64,000 bases of DNA from an uncultured Roseobacter sp. (GTDB lineage Bacteria > Pseudomonadota > Alphaproteobacteria > Rhodobacterales > Rhodobacteraceae), in contig NZ_CANMNK010000008.1 of the NCBI RefSeq assembly GCF_947499265.1, positions 149,773 through 213,772 on the forward strand, given 5' to 3'. This document shows positions 52,709 through 62,728 of this stretch, in pieces. Both the position numbers and the translations under genes were made by a program. Below the pieces are notes generated by a model. The model saw only the letters and a list, made by a program, of their open reading frames with translations, ran no database searches and was not told the DNA's origin. Numbering within the stretch: position 1 is the stretch's first letter; each line of letters opens with the position of its first letter.

Positions 52709-53749
52709 ATGTCGTTCGTAAAACTCACCACGTCCGCGCTGGCCATTGCGGCCGTTTCCGCAACCACCGCTGCCGCGCGTGATCAGGTGCAAGTTGCCGG
52801 TTCTTCAACCGTGCTGCCATATGCGTCCATCGTAGCAGAAGCCTTTGGCGAAAACTTTGAATTCCCGACACCCGTCGTTGAATCCGGTGGGTCCTCGGCT
52901 GGCCTCAAGCGCTTTTGCCAGGGCGTCGGCACGGAGCACACAGACATTGCAAACGCCTCCCGCGCCATCCGCGAAAAAGAGATCAAGGCCTGCGCCGAAA
53001 ACGGGGTGACGGACATCATCGAAGTCCGCATCGGCTATGACGGCATCGTCTTTGCCAGCCAAATCGACGGCCCGGCCTACACGGCCTTCACCCAGTCCGA
53101 CATCTTCAACGCTCTGGCGCCAAAAGTCATGGTCGACGGCGCGCTGGTCGACAACCCATACACAAAATGGTCCGACTTCAACGCCGATCTGCCAGACGCG
53201 GAAATCCTCGCGTTCATCCCGGGCACCAAGCACGGCACCCGCGAAGTTTTCGAAGAGAAAGTGATCGCGGCAGGCTGCGAAGCAACCGGCGCAATGGAAG
53301 CCATGGTTGCCGGAGGCATGAGCGAGGATGACGCGGAAGACGCCTGCCTCGAAGTGCGTACCGATGGCCGGTCCGTGGACATCGACGGTGACTACACCGA
53401 AACACTCGCGTCCATCGACGCCAACTCCAACGCCATCGGCGTCTTTGGTTTGGCGTTCTACGAAAACAACACCGACAAGCTCAAAGTGGCCACCATGTCG
53501 GGTGTTGAACCAACAACCGAAACAATCGCCGCCGGTGACTATCCGGTTTCGCGCCCCTTGTTCTTTTATATCAAGAAAGCACATATCGGCGTCATCCCCG
53601 GCCTGAAAGAATATGCTGAGTTCTTCGTCTCCGACGAAATCGCCGGTCCCGATGGTCCGCTGGCAGCCTACGGTCTGGTGTCCGATCCTGAGCTGACAAG
53701 CACGCAAGAAGGTGTTTCCGGCGAGCAGGTTATGGGCGGCGGCAGCTGA
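52709..53749 (+). CDS. pstS: Phosphate-binding protein PstS
   Basis: 346 aa from ATG 52709, with AGGAG upstream; the frame extends further left but the signal peptide begins here. Mature protein opens with VAGSSTVLPYASIVAEAF, then ESGGSSAGLKRFC and ANASRAI, the loops that hold phosphate in the PstS/SphX type. A C-terminal YPVSRPLFFYIKK is also typical. It carries phosphate to the PstCA channel in the periplasm. First gene after the Pho box. A strong hairpin follows the stop. Confidence 0.95.
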   Translation: MSFVKLTTSALAIAAVSATTAAARDQVQVAGSSTVLPYASIVAEAFGENFEFPTPVVESGGSSAGLKRFCQGVGTEHTDIANASRAIREKEIKACAENGVTDIIEVRIGYDGIVFASQIDGPAYTAFTQSDIFNALAPKVMVDGALVDNPYTKWSDFNADLPDAEILAFIPGTKHGTREVFEEKVIAAGCEATGAMEAMVAGGMSEDDAEDACLEVRTDGRSVDIDGDYTETLASIDANSNAIGVFGLAFYENNTDKLKVATMSGVEPTTETIAAGDYPVSRPLFFYIKKAHIGVIPGLKEYAEFFVSDEIAGPDGPLAAYGLVSDPELTSTQEGVSGEQVMGGGS

Positions 53750-53780
53750 TCCGACCCTTCGATGGGAACGATAAGATAGC

Positions 53781-53807
53781 GATGAGCGGCGGATATCGCC
53801 GCTCATC
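53781..53807 (+). terminator. Intercistronic hairpin after pstS
   Basis: Perfect eleven-pair stem GATGAGCGGCG/CGCCGCTCATC with a five-base loop. No T-tract. Probably protects the abundant pstS message or ends part of the transcripts before pstC. Confidence 0.7.
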
Positions 53808-53854
53808 ACGCTTCGGTGGCGCCGGGCCGTCACACTGAGAGTTTTGGGGGACAC

Positions 53855-55327
53855 ATGCCTTTACTTTGGCTTACCATCGTCGTGCTTGCCCTGTCTGCGG
53901 CCGGTTTTATCCTGGGTCGCCAGCGCGCGCTTGCGAGCGCGGGTGGCAACAGTCGGATGCTGCATTCGCTGCCGATTTACTACGGCTCGAATGCCTTTAT
54001 GAAGTCGGTGGTTCCCGCGATTGGATTGATGCTGATTTGGCTGCTGGTGCAGCCCCTCGTGATCGAAAACCGCATCGCTGAAATGATCCCGGCCTCCGAG
54101 GTTCCGGAAGGTTCGAACATTGGCCTGCTGATGTCGGAAGTGCGCCGCACTGCTGACGGTCTGAACAACGCCGTTGTCGCGGGCGTGCTGGATGAAGAGA
54201 CCGCCAGTAACGCACGCGCCGATTTCACCGACATGACACAGCGCCTGAAAGACGCAGGCCAGGTGGTGACCAATCGCATCACCCAGCCGGTTCTGCGGGC
54301 GGCGCAGGCGTATCGGGAAATGAGCGCCAGTTCAAACATGCTCATGACCATCGCCGTGCTGATTGTGGCTTTGCTGGGAACAGGCTGGGGCGTGATGCAA
54401 AGCGGGCGCGACTTCCGCGCGCGCAACGTGGTGGAGCAGGGCATTCTCGCCATCCTGATCGCCGCCGCTTCGGTCGCTATTCTAACCACCGTCGGGATCA
54501 TCCTGTCGCTAATCTTCAACACGGTCGAATTCTTCCGGCTCTATCCGGCAGTTGATTTTTTCACCCTTCTGGAATGGGCGCCGAGTTTCTCCGGGCGCGG
54601 CGGCGCGTCGAGCCTGGGTATCCTGCCATTGCTATGGGGTACGATCTACATCTCCATCGTGGCGTTGATCGTGGCCGTGCCAATCGGTCTCTATTCTGCG
54701 ATCTACCTGTCGGAATATGCCTCACCAAGAGTGCGCGGCATTGCCAAGCCAATGCTTGAAATCCTCGCCGGGATCCCGACCATCGTTTACGGTCTCTTCG
54801 CCTTGCTCACCATCGGGCCGCTGCTGATGAGTGTCTTCGGCGACAATGGTGTCGGATGGATGGGCGGGGGTCGTTCTGTCATGACGGCAGGCATCGCGAT
54901 GGGCATCATGCTGATCCCCTTTGTCAGCTCGCTGTCGGATGACATCATCAATGCGGTGCCACAATCCCTGCGCGACGGATCCTACGGGCTGGGCGCGACC
55001 CGGTCTGAAACCATCCGGCAGGTGGTTCTGCCAGCGGCATTGCCCGGCATCGTCGGCGCGATCCTCCTGGCCGCCAGCCGCGCGATTGGCGAGACGATGA
55101 TTGTCGTCTTGGGGGCAGGGGCCGCTGCACGGCTGTCGCTCAACCCCTTTGAGGCAATGACCACCGTGACCGCCAAGATCGTTTCACAGCTGACCGGTGA
55201 CAGCGATTTTGCCTCGCCCGAAGCGCTGGTCGCCTTTGCCCTTGGCATTACCCTCTTTGTTCTGACCCTCGGGTTGAACGTCTTTGCCCTTTATATTGTA
55301 CGCAAGTACCGGGAGCAGTACGAATGA
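53855..55327 (+). CDS. pstC: Phosphate ABC transporter permease PstC
   Basis: 490 aa from ATG 53855, GGGGGA upstream. About 200 extra N-terminal residues (two helices and a soluble stretch) precede the six-helix permease core, a form common in alphaproteobacteria. The core carries SEYASPRVRGIAKPMLEILAGIPTIVYG and the coupling motif GLGATRSETIRQVVLPAALPGI. With PstA it forms the phosphate channel. Stop overlaps pstA by four bases. Confidence 0.94.
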   Translation: MPLLWLTIVVLALSAAGFILGRQRALASAGGNSRMLHSLPIYYGSNAFMKSVVPAIGLMLIWLLVQPLVIENRIAEMIPASEVPEGSNIGLLMSEVRRTADGLNNAVVAGVLDEETASNARADFTDMTQRLKDAGQVVTNRITQPVLRAAQAYREMSASSNMLMTIAVLIVALLGTGWGVMQSGRDFRARNVVEQGILAILIAAASVAILTTVGIILSLIFNTVEFFRLYPAVDFFTLLEWAPSFSGRGGASSLGILPLLWGTIYISIVALIVAVPIGLYSAIYLSEYASPRVRGIAKPMLEILAGIPTIVYGLFALLTIGPLLMSVFGDNGVGWMGGGRSVMTAGIAMGIMLIPFVSSLSDDIINAVPQSLRDGSYGLGATRSETIRQVVLPAALPGIVGAILLAASRAIGETMIVVLGAGAAARLSLNPFEAMTTVTAKIVSQLTGDSDFASPEALVAFALGITLFVLTLGLNVFALYIVRKYREQYE

Positions 55328-56679
55328 CCGAAGCAAGCATGCCCGCCCCGTCAGCGCCGCGCCAACGCGTGTCCCTTACCGCGCCGGACGCGCGCACCCA
55401 GAAACGCAAGGCCGCCGAAGCGCGGTTCCGCATGTATGGGGTCGCAGGCATTGCCACTGGGATCTTTTTTCTGATCGTGCTGCTGGTATCCATCGTGGGC
55501 AGCGGGACGGGGGCGTTCCAGCAAACCTTCCTCAACGTCTCGGTCTACCTCGACCCCGCGAAGCTTGATAAGAACGGCAATCGCGATCCGGCAGACATCA
55601 GGAAGGTATCGACCTTCGGCTACACGCCCCTGATCCAGGATGCCCTGCTCAAGCAGGTGCAGGACAATGGGATTGAAACGCCACTTGAAAAGCGTGGTGA
55701 CATGAAGGCGATGATTTCCGCATCGGCCGCCGCACAGGTGCGCGATGTCGTCATCGATAACCCGGACCTGATCGGCGAAACAGTCGACTTCCGCATTCTC
55801 GCCTCCAGCCGCGTGGACGGATATCTGAAAGACCGCGTCAAACGCGAGGATGTGGCCCGCGACAAGAACATCGATGCAGAGCATTTGGACCTTGTCGACG
55901 CGCTTATCCCGCTGGGTGTGGTCAAAAAGACCTTCAACATGGATTTCATCACCGGCGCAGATGCCTCCGAAAGCCGGGCTGAGGCGGCGGGCATCGGGGT
56001 GTCGATGATCGGGTCGTTCTTCATGATGCTGGTGGTGCTGGTTCTGGCCTTGCCGATCGGTGTGGCGGCCTCAATCTACCTTGAGGAATTCGCACCCAAG
56101 AACCGGATCACCGACCTGATCGAGGTGAACATTGCCAACCTCGCGGCGGTGCCGTCCATCGTTTTTGGTATCCTTGGCCTCTCGGTGTTCATCCAGTTCA
56201 TGCATCTGCCCCAATCAGCACCGCTGGTGGGCGGCATGGTGCTGACGCTGATGACGTTGCCGACGATCATCATCTCGACCCGCGCCTCGCTCAAGGCGGT
56301 GCCGCCATCGATCCGCGATGCGGCATTGGGGGTAGGGGCGTCGAAAATGCAATCGGTCTTTCACCATGTGCTGCCGCTCGCAGCCCCCGGCATCCTGACC
56401 GGCACAATCATCGGGCTGGCGCAGGCGCTGGGGGAAACCGCGCCTCTGCTTTTGATCGGTATGGTTGGCTTTATCGCCTCAAACGCCCCTGACAGCATTG
56501 CCAGCGGCCTGCTGGATCCAAACTCCGCCATGCCCGCGCAAATCTACGAATGGGCGAAACGTGCGGACCCGGCCTATTACGAACGCGCCTGGGGTGGCAT
56601 TATCATCCTGCTGATTTTCCTGATCACAATGAATACCATCGCTGTGATCCTGCGCCGCCGCTTCGAGCGCCGGTGGTAA
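55324..56679 (+). CDS. pstA: Phosphate ABC transporter permease PstA
   Basis: 451 aa with an N-terminal DUF3333-type exported region (about 60-210, including KVSTFGYTPLIQDALLKQ) before six membrane helices. The permease signature is EFAPKNRITDLIEVNIANLAAVPSIVFG and the coupling loop GVGASKMQSVFHHVLPLAAPGILTG. It overlaps pstC by four bases and precedes pstB by 15. Confidence 0.94.
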   Translation: MTEASMPAPSAPRQRVSLTAPDARTQKRKAAEARFRMYGVAGIATGIFFLIVLLVSIVGSGTGAFQQTFLNVSVYLDPAKLDKNGNRDPADIRKVSTFGYTPLIQDALLKQVQDNGIETPLEKRGDMKAMISASAAAQVRDVVIDNPDLIGETVDFRILASSRVDGYLKDRVKREDVARDKNIDAEHLDLVDALIPLGVVKKTFNMDFITGADASESRAEAAGIGVSMIGSFFMMLVVLVLALPIGVAASIYLEEFAPKNRITDLIEVNIANLAAVPSIVFGILGLSVFIQFMHLPQSAPLVGGMVLTLMTLPTIIISTRASLKAVPPSIRDAALGVGASKMQSVFHHVLPLAAPGILTGTIIGLAQALGETAPLLLIGMVGFIASNAPDSIASGLLDPNSAMPAQIYEWAKRADPAYYERAWGGIIILLIFLITMNTIAVILRRRFERRW

Positions 56680-56694
56680 AAGGGGGACTTTGAA

Positions 56695-57492
56695 ATGAAC
56701 GACATGAGAATACTGGAGAGAGACGTGGACACGAACACGATCAAGATCGCGGCGCGGGGCGTCCAAGTCTATTACGGTGATAATCATGCGATCAAGGACG
56801 TGGATGTCGACATTCAGGACAAGACCGTGACCGCGTTCATTGGTCCTTCGGGCTGCGGCAAGTCCACATTTTTGCGCTGTCTCAATCGGATGAACGACAC
56901 AATTGATGTCTGCCGTGTCGAAGGCGATATCCGCATCGACGCGGAAGACATCTATGACAAAAAGGTCGATCCGGTGCAGTTGCGCGCCAAGGTCGGCATG
57001 GTGTTTCAGAAACCGAACCCGTTCCCGAAGTCGATTTACGACAATGTGGCGTATGGCCCGCGCATCCACGGGCTTGCCCAAAGCAAATCGGATCTCGATG
57101 ACATCGTTGAAAGCGCGCTGCGGCGGGCGGCGATCTGGGACGAGGTCAAGGATCGGTTGACCGCTGCGGGCACCGGCCTCTCAGGTGGGCAACAGCAACG
57201 TCTGTGCATCGCGCGCGCCGTAGCCACCGAACCCGAAGTGCTGCTGATGGATGAGCCCTGTTCGGCGCTTGACCCCATTGCCACGGCGCAGGTCGAGGAA
57301 CTGATCGACGAGTTGCGGCAAAGCTATTCGGTGGTTATCGTCACGCACTCCATGCAGCAAGCCGCGCGGGTCAGCCAGAAAACCGCTTTCTTCCATCTCG
57401 GCAACCTTGTCGAATATGGCGAGACAGGCACCATCTTCACCAACCCCGAAGACCCCCGCACCGAGAGTTACATTACTGGTCGAATTGGATAA
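56695..57492 (+). CDS. pstB: Phosphate ABC transporter ATPase PstB
   Basis: 265 aa. Walker [10 protein letters not shown], the PstB-specific [22 protein letters not shown], signature [14 protein letters not shown] and Walker [14 protein letters not shown] are all present. It powers phosphate import and contacts PhoU. GGGGGA lies upstream of ATG 56695; a later Met4 is possible. Six bases separate it from phoU. Confidence 0.96.
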   Translation: MNDMRILERDVDTNTIKIAARGVQVYYGDNHAIKDVDVDIQDKTVTAFIGPSGCGKSTFLRCLNRMNDTIDVCRVEGDIRIDAEDIYDKKVDPVQLRAKVGMVFQKPNPFPKSIYDNVAYGPRIHGLAQSKSDLDDIVESALRRAAIWDEVKDRLTAAGTGLSGGQQQRLCIARAVATEPEVLLMDEPCSALDPIATAQVEELIDELRQSYSVVIVTHSMQQAARVSQKTAFFHLGNLVEYGETGTIFTNPEDPRTESYITGRIG

Positions 57493-57497
57493 ACATC

Positions 57498-58205
57498 ATG
57501 CAAGATCAACACATTGCTTCTGCTTTCGACCGTGATCTGGAAGCCATCCAGGCGCAGATCATGAAAATGGGCGGTTTGGTCGAAGCCTCCATCCGGGACG
57601 GTGCGTTGTCCCTGGAAACCCGCGACGAAGAGCTGGCCGAAAAGGTACGCAAAGCGGACCGGGCCATTGATGAGCTGGAGGAAATGATCAACGAGGAAGC
57701 CGCCCGCGTCATTGCGTTGCGCGCGCCCACCGCGCGTGATTTGCGGCTCGTGCTCTCGGTGATCAAGATCAGCGCCAATCTCGAACGGATCGGCGACTAC
57801 GCGAAAAACATGGCAAAGCGGACCGGAGTTTTGTCGCAGATGGCACCGGTGGACGACAGCGCCGGTGCGCTGCGGCGTATGGCGCGCGAAGTTGAACAGA
57901 TGCTCAAGGATGCGCTCGACGCCTACATTCAGCGGGATGCCGAGCTCGCCATGGACGTGATCAATCACGACCGTGATGTCGACCAGATGTATAACGCGCT
58001 CTTTCGTGAATTCCTGACCTTCATGATGGAAGACCCGCGCAACATCACCGCCTGTATGCACCTGCATTTCATTGCGAAAAACGTGGAACGCATGGGCGAT
58101 CACGTCACGTCCATCGCGGAGCAGGTTGTCTATCTGGTGACGGGTGAGCACCCCGAGGATGCCCGCCCGAAAGCCGACAAAACATCACTGGTAGCAGAAG
58201 GGTAA
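57498..58205 (+). CDS. phoU: Phosphate signalling protein PhoU
   Basis: 235 aa, all helical, two repeated three-helix bundles each with the metal-binding pattern (E...D...R and RIGDYAKNMAK; RMGDHVTSIAE). It opens with HIASAFDRDLEAIQAQIMKMG, the usual start. PhoU links PstB to PhoR and keeps the regulon off when phosphate is plentiful. It lies between pstB and phoB with tiny gaps. Confidence 0.96.
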   Translation: MQDQHIASAFDRDLEAIQAQIMKMGGLVEASIRDGALSLETRDEELAEKVRKADRAIDELEEMINEEAARVIALRAPTARDLRLVLSVIKISANLERIGDYAKNMAKRTGVLSQMAPVDDSAGALRRMAREVEQMLKDALDAYIQRDAELAMDVINHDRDVDQMYNALFREFLTFMMEDPRNITACMHLHFIAKNVERMGDHVTSIAEQVVYLVTGEHPEDARPKADKTSLVAEG

Positions 58206-58211
58206 GGTTTT

Positions 58212-58901
58212 ATGTCTGCCGATCAACCACGTGTTCTGGTCGTCGAGGATGAACCCGCACAACGTGAGGTTCTGGCCTATAATCTGGAGGCCGAGGGGTT
58301 CGCCGTCAGCCGCGCCGAAAACGGTGAGGAGGCCTTGATGCTGGTCGACGAAACCGCCCCGGACGTCATTGTTCTGGATTGGATGATGCCGAACCTGTCG
58401 GGCATCGAGGTCTGTCGCAGGCTCAAGATCAAATCGGAGACCCGCAGCATCCCGATCATCATGCTCTCGGCGCGTTCCGAAGAGGTGGACCGGGTGCGCG
58501 GGCTGGAAACCGGGGCCGATGACTATGTGATCAAACCCTATTCGGTGATCGAATTGATGGCGCGTGTGCGCAGCCAGTTGCGCCGTGTGCGGCCCGCCGC
58601 GTCGGGTGAGCGGCTGGAATATGAAGACATCGTGCTGGATTCCACCAGCCACCGGGTGAACCGGGGTAAGAGCGAATTAAAGCTGGGACCGACAGAATTC
58701 CGCCTGCTGTCGACCTTCATGGAAAAGCCCGGGCGCGTATTCTCGCGCGAGCAATTGCTGGATCGGGTCTGGGGGCGTGACATCTACGTCGATACCCGCA
58801 CAGTGGACGTGCACATCGGACGCCTGCGCAAGGCTCTGACGCAATATGGTGGCTCCGATCCGCTGCGCACCGTGCGCGGCGCCGGGTACGCGTTGGGGTA
58901 G
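58212..58901 (+). CDS. phoB: Phosphate-regulon response regulator PhoB
   Basis: 229 aa. Receiver domain with acidic pair DE at 12-13, phospho-acceptor Asp in VIVLDWMMPN and Lys in YVIKPYS. The OmpR-type winged helix ends with DVHIGRLRKAL and RTVRGAGYALG. Last gene of the pst operon. It probably binds the Pho box at 52595, giving positive self-control. Its stop is seven bases from the stop of the convergent BKACE gene. Confidence 0.96.
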   Translation: MSADQPRVLVVEDEPAQREVLAYNLEAEGFAVSRAENGEEALMLVDETAPDVIVLDWMMPNLSGIEVCRRLKIKSETRSIPIIMLSARSEEVDRVRGLETGADDYVIKPYSVIELMARVRSQLRRVRPAASGERLEYEDIVLDSTSHRVNRGKSELKLGPTEFRLLSTFMEKPGRVFSREQLLDRVWGRDIYVDTRTVDVHIGRLRKALTQYGGSDPLRTVRGAGYALG

Positions 58902-58908
58902 GGGCCTC

Positions 58909-59745
58909 TCAGGCGGCGACCGGACGCAGGCGCAGGATGTCGCGCGCCTGCTGCCAGGTGGCGACGGGGCGCTCGTATTTCTCGCAGAGGTCCGCCGCAC
59001 GTTTGATCAGCGCAGCATTCGAGGGCGCAAGCGTCGCGCGGTCCAGCCGCACGTTGTCTTCCAGACCTGCCCGCGTGTGCCCCCCCGCAGCGATGGCCCA
59101 TTCGTTCACTTCGATCTGTGCCGGACCGATCCCAGCCGCGCACCAGGCCGCATCTGGCGCGCGTGACTTCACCGTTTGCACGTAGAAATCAAAGACCTGT
59201 TTGTCCGCGGGCATTGCGTTTTTCACACCCATGACAAATTGCACATAAAGGCGCCCGTGCAGCTTGCCAGCCTCATGCATTTTGATCGCGTGCAGAATAT
59301 GCGATAGATCGAAGGCCTCGATTTCAGGTGTCACCTCATAGGTGCGCATCTCACCCGACAGCCATTCGACAAGGTCCGGGGGGTTCTCGTAAACGCGTGT
59401 CGGGAAATTGTTTGACCCCACCGACAAAGACGCCATGTCCGGTCGCAGCGGCAGCATGCCACCCCGTGCCGCACCCGCACCAGATCGCCCGCCAGTGGAA
59501 AATTGGATGATCATGCCTGGGCAATGCTTTTCCAGACCTTCCTTGAGGGCTGCGAATTTATCCGGATCGGAGGAGGGGGTCTGGTCATCATTGCGCACAT
59601 GCGCATGGCAGATGGCGGCCCCCGCCTCAAAGGCTTCCTGCGTGCTTTCGATCTGCTCGGAGACGGAGATCGGAACCGCCGGATTGGCTGCTTTGGTGGG
59701 CACGCTGCCGGTGATGGCAACGCATAAGATACATGGGTCAGACAT
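58909..59745 (-). CDS. Beta-keto acid cleavage enzyme (BKACE, DUF849)
   Basis: 278 aa from ATG 59745. The zinc motif CHAHVRND (HxH) near residue 48, IIQFSTGGRSG and the C-terminal GGHTRAGLEDN are the family hallmarks. BKACE enzymes combine a beta-keto acid with acetyl-CoA to give acetoacetate and a CoA ester. It overlaps pcaG by eight bases, so beta-ketoadipate is the likely substrate. If so it replaces PcaIJ and PcaF by one step. The family is sure; the substrate is inferred from the operon. Confidence 0.88.
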   Translation of the reverse strand: MSDPCILCVAITGSVPTKAANPAVPISVSEQIESTQEAFEAGAAICHAHVRNDDQTPSSDPDKFAALKEGLEKHCPGMIIQFSTGGRSGAGAARGGMLPLRPDMASLSVGSNNFPTRVYENPPDLVEWLSGEMRTYEVTPEIEAFDLSHILHAIKMHEAGKLHGRLYVQFVMGVKNAMPADKQVFDFYVQTVKSRAPDAAWCAAGIGPAQIEVNEWAIAAGGHTRAGLEDNVRLDRATLAPSNAALIKRAADLCEKYERPVATWQQARDILRLRPVAA

Positions 59746-60331
59746 CGAAAAATACCGTTTCTTGAGGGCCTTGCAGGTGGATGTTAAACTGATACATGCC
59801 ATCGCTTTCGCGCGTCGCAATCAGGGTCGAGACGCGGTTTCTGTGCTCGATCCGCGCCAGCACGGGGTCGTCGGCATTTGCGACTTCTTCTTCTGGAAAA
59901 TACATGCGCGTGTGCAGGCCGATGTTGATGCCGCGCGCCACCACCCAGAAGGTGATATGCGGGGCCATCATGTGCCCGTCGCGATGCGGAACAGGCCCGG
60001 GTTTGATCGTGTCAAACCGCCAAATGCCGGTTTCATCATCACCCGCTTTTCGCCCCCAGCCGGAAAAATTCGGATCCGGATCGCCACTAGCATAGATGCC
60101 ATTTGTATCCGCCTGCCAGATTTCAACCATCGCGTCCTTAAGAGCATTTCCGGTGCCATCAAAGACTGTCCCAATGATGCTTATCCGGTCGCCAAGGGTG
60201 TTTTCATTCACCATCTGCGCGCCCAAGTCTTGCGCGTAAACACCTGAAATCCCGCAAAAATTTGGAACACATCCAATGTGAACATAAGGCCCGGCTGTTT
60301 GCGAAGCACTTTCATGCAGTTTCGTCATCAC
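59738..60331 (-). CDS. pcaG: Protocatechuate 3,4-dioxygenase alpha subunit
   Basis: 197 aa beta-sandwich of the intradiol dioxygenase family. It opens with [14 protein letters not shown], then [12 protein letters not shown] and [22 protein letters not shown]. The iron ligands of the beta subunit are absent, as expected for PcaG. With PcaH it opens the ring of protocatechuate to carboxymuconate. It overlaps pcaH by four bases (ATGA) and the BKACE gene by eight. Confidence 0.95.
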   Translation of the reverse strand: MMTKLHESASQTAGPYVHIGCVPNFCGISGVYAQDLGAQMVNENTLGDRISIIGTVFDGTGNALKDAMVEIWQADTNGIYASGDPDPNFSGWGRKAGDDETGIWRFDTIKPGPVPHRDGHMMAPHITFWVVARGINIGLHTRMYFPEEEVANADDPVLARIEHRNRVSTLIATRESDGMYQFNIHLQGPQETVFFDV

Positions 60332-61062
60332 ATGCCCTCCGGCCTGTTTTCGAAATAGCTGGCGCGGCGGCCGCGCAACACAATGTCAAAACGATACGCA
60401 CGAGCATCCATCGGGATGGTATTTTCCATGTCCAGAGGCGCGATCAACCCCTCAATCGCCGCGCGGTCCGGGATCGTCGCCACGATGGGACAACGCCAGA
60501 TCAGCGGGTCTCCCTCAAAGTACATCTGCGTGATCATGCGCTGTGCAAAGCTTTGACCAAAAACGGAAAAATGGATATGTGCAGGGCGCCAATCATTGCC
60601 GCCATTGGGCCAGGGATAAGGTCCGGGTTTGACCGTACGGAAGTGATATGCGCCGGTTTCATCGGTGATCATCCGGCCACATCCGCCGAAATTTGGGTCC
60701 AAAGGCGCCAGATATCCTTCTTTCTTATGCCGATAGCGGCCACCAGCGTTGGCTTGCCAAACTTCAATCAACGCACCGGGAACAGCACGACCGGTTTCGT
60801 CCAGCACACGACCATGAACGATGATGCGCTGTCCGATCGCCGTTTCGCCCGGTGCCGCGAAGTTCTGCAGCAGATCATTGTCGAGCGGTCCCAGCAGGTC
60901 ATGTCCAAAGCGCGGGCCGGTGTCTTCGCTTAAAGTGCTTTGCAGAGAAATCTTCGCGCGTTCCGGTGAGCGGGTCACACTGGTTTTATACGCGGGAGTG
61001 CGGGCCGGCGGCTGACGTGTCCAGTCACGCGCGATGAAACCACCTTTGCCATATGCTGTCAT
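60328..61062 (-). CDS. pcaH: Protocatechuate 3,4-dioxygenase beta subunit
   Basis: 244 aa, contains the Fe(III) site: Tyr in GGRYRHK, Tyr in [11 protein letters not shown] and the HIH pair in [11 protein letters not shown]. Intradiol cleavage of protocatechuate is the first step of the beta-ketoadipate branch. It is the first gene of this operon here. The usual upstream genes (pcaD, pcaC, regulator pcaQ) are missing; the next 800 bases are AT-rich and gene-poor. Confidence 0.96.
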   Translation of the reverse strand: MTAYGKGGFIARDWTRQPPARTPAYKTSVTRSPERAKISLQSTLSEDTGPRFGHDLLGPLDNDLLQNFAAPGETAIGQRIIVHGRVLDETGRAVPGALIEVWQANAGGRYRHKKEGYLAPLDPNFGGCGRMITDETGAYHFRTVKPGPYPWPNGGNDWRPAHIHFSVFGQSFAQRMITQMYFEGDPLIWRCPIVATIPDRAAIEGLIAPLDMENTIPMDARAYRFDIVLRGRRASYFENRPEGM

Positions 61063-61888
61063 GATCTCTGTGTCACACTATTATTTGAATTCGGGACGAC
61101 CGTGGCGGCCAAGTGCACTTGTAGTCTGCTGATCTTGTATCCTGGCACTTTAGCTCTCACGATCGTTCGGCGTTCATGATCTGGAACATATAGGTGATAA
61201 GCTCCAGCAGAAGAAAGCCGCAAATTTAGTATCGTCGCCATCTTATTGATTTTTATGATTTAAGACAAATATTTTATTTACATAATACTGATTATAAATA
61301 TTATCGATATACGACTGTGCGTATGTCAGTTTCCCTATCCTCTTCGGCCAACAAAAACTGAATCAGGGACGCTTTTGGAGGTGAGCCCCATTCCCCTGCC
61401 CCAATATCAGTCGGTTACAAAGCCCAGATCGCAACGGCAGTGCCAATCTTCTCTTTCGTTGAGCCACTCGTGCGTTCGTGTTGACACCATCTGCCGCAAA
61501 TCAATGACAGTCAGCAAAGCGTGGTTAATCTTCTCTGTATCGCCCTTTGCATATGCACGTTAAATGAGGCCCAACTGCGCGGAAAGATTGTGCGCCAGCA
61601 TTTCGTCTGAGACGTCATTTGTCATCACATCATTGGTTTTTCACTAAATCATATGCCCAATCTGCTTTGGCTCTGTTCAAGTTTAGGTTTCCTTCACCAC
61701 TGATCGAAGAACAAGAAATCTCGTTTGCAAACTCATCCTCCCTCTAACAATTCGGCTCCCTGCTCTTTGCTGCCATTGATTGCGGGTTAGACGTGCTGAA
61801 ATGCAGAGATGCAAAGCTGACGTTCCCGCCATTCGCTGCACGTATAAAATCGTGGTATGATCGAACCTACCCAGTGCGAACAGGTCGT
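61063..61888. other. AT-rich, gene-poor region upstream of pcaH
   Basis: About 825 bases. The part 61230-61310 is very AT-rich and may hold the pcaH promoter. One decayed small gene (61407-61625) lies within. The rest, including a short 69-codon frame at 61683-61892, shows no ribosome site or coding character. Confidence 0.5.
61407..61625 (-). pseudogene. Small gene with an in-frame stop
   Basis: From ATG 61625 the minus strand reads 21 sensible codons (MTNDVSDEMLAHNLSAQLGL and one more), then TAA at 61562-61560. The same frame then goes on for 50 more (RAYAKGDTEKINHALLTVID onward) to a TGA. Helix-like amphipathic sequence on both sides suggests a 72-residue protein broken by one nonsense change (for example CAA to TAA). 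Family not recognised. Confidence 0.4.
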
Positions 61889-62728
61889 TCAATCCCGCTC
61901 AGCGCAGTGGTCTTGGGACATCAGACTTGCCAAAACCGCATCCGGAATGGCGTCTTGTGCATACTCGAATGTGCCGCTGCCGCGCACCTCCTCGGCTGCG
62001 CGTTTGAGCGCGCCGAACGCGGCCCTTGCAAGGGAACCACCGACGCTAATGCGCCGGACTCCTGCCTCGGAGAGTTCGGCCACCGAATAGCTTTGACCGC
62101 TGAGTCCCATGACCACATTCACAGGCTTGTCGACCTCCCGGCACACCGTTCGGATTGCCTCAATATCTGGCAATCCAGGGGCATAAAGCACATTGGCACC
62201 GGCTTCCGAAAAGGCTTGCAAGCGTTTGATCGTATCTTTGAGATCGGGCCGACCCCAAAGGTAATTTTCTGCGCGCGCTGTCAGAAAAAATGGCAACGCC
62301 GCCGCAGTCTCGGCGGCAGCGCGAATGCGCTCGACTGCCAGAGCAAGATCGAAGATTGGCTCATCCGGATTGCCTGTTGCGTCCTCAATGGACCCACCGA
62401 CCAACCCGATGCCAGAGGCGATGCGAATGGTATCGGCACAGGTTTCGGGGGCCCTGCCGAAGCCATCTTCCAGATCGGCTGAGACCGGAAGATCGCAGGC
62501 TCCGGCGATCTGCGCTGCATTGGCGATCAACTCATCCCGGCTTAGACCTGCGAAGGAATCGCGTTTTCCAACCGAGAAAGCGTAGCCGGCGCTGGTCGTC
62601 GCCAGAGCTTCGAACCCCAAACTCGCCAACAACCTTGTCGAACCGACATCCCATGGATTTGGCATAACGAAGGCTTCAGTTCGATGGTGAAGCGATCGGA
62701 AAGCTTCAAACTTTTTATCCTGATCCAT
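61889..62728 (-). CDS. Isocitrate lyase/PEP mutase-family protein
   Basis: 279 aa from ATG 62728, with AAGGGA four bases upstream; a GTG at 62755 is the alternative. A TIM-barrel pattern with VMPNPWDVGSTRLLASLGF, TTSAGYAFSVGKRD, LPVSADLEDGFG (metal-binding DLEDG) and PFFLTARAENYLWG. Relatives include 2-methylisocitrate lyase, oxaloacetate decarboxylase and phosphonopyruvate hydrolase. The catalytic KKCGH of isocitrate lyase is missing, so a C-C lyase on another substrate, such as oxaloacetate, is more likely. It stands alone. Confidence 0.85.
   Translation of the reverse strand: MDQDKKFEAFRSLHHRTEAFVMPNPWDVGSTRLLASLGFEALATTSAGYAFSVGKRDSFAGLSRDELIANAAQIAGACDLPVSADLEDGFGRAPETCADTIRIASGIGLVGGSIEDATGNPDEPIFDLALAVERIRAAAETAAALPFFLTARAENYLWGRPDLKDTIKRLQAFSEAGANVLYAPGLPDIEAIRTVCREVDKPVNVVMGLSGQSYSVAELSEAGVRRISVGGSLARAAFGALKRAAEEVRGSGTFEYAQDAIPDAVLASLMSQDHCAERD

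Noticed and set aside
61375..61563. Plus-strand 62-codon frame
   Set aside because: No ribosome site or family; it is antisense to the decayed minus-strand gene.
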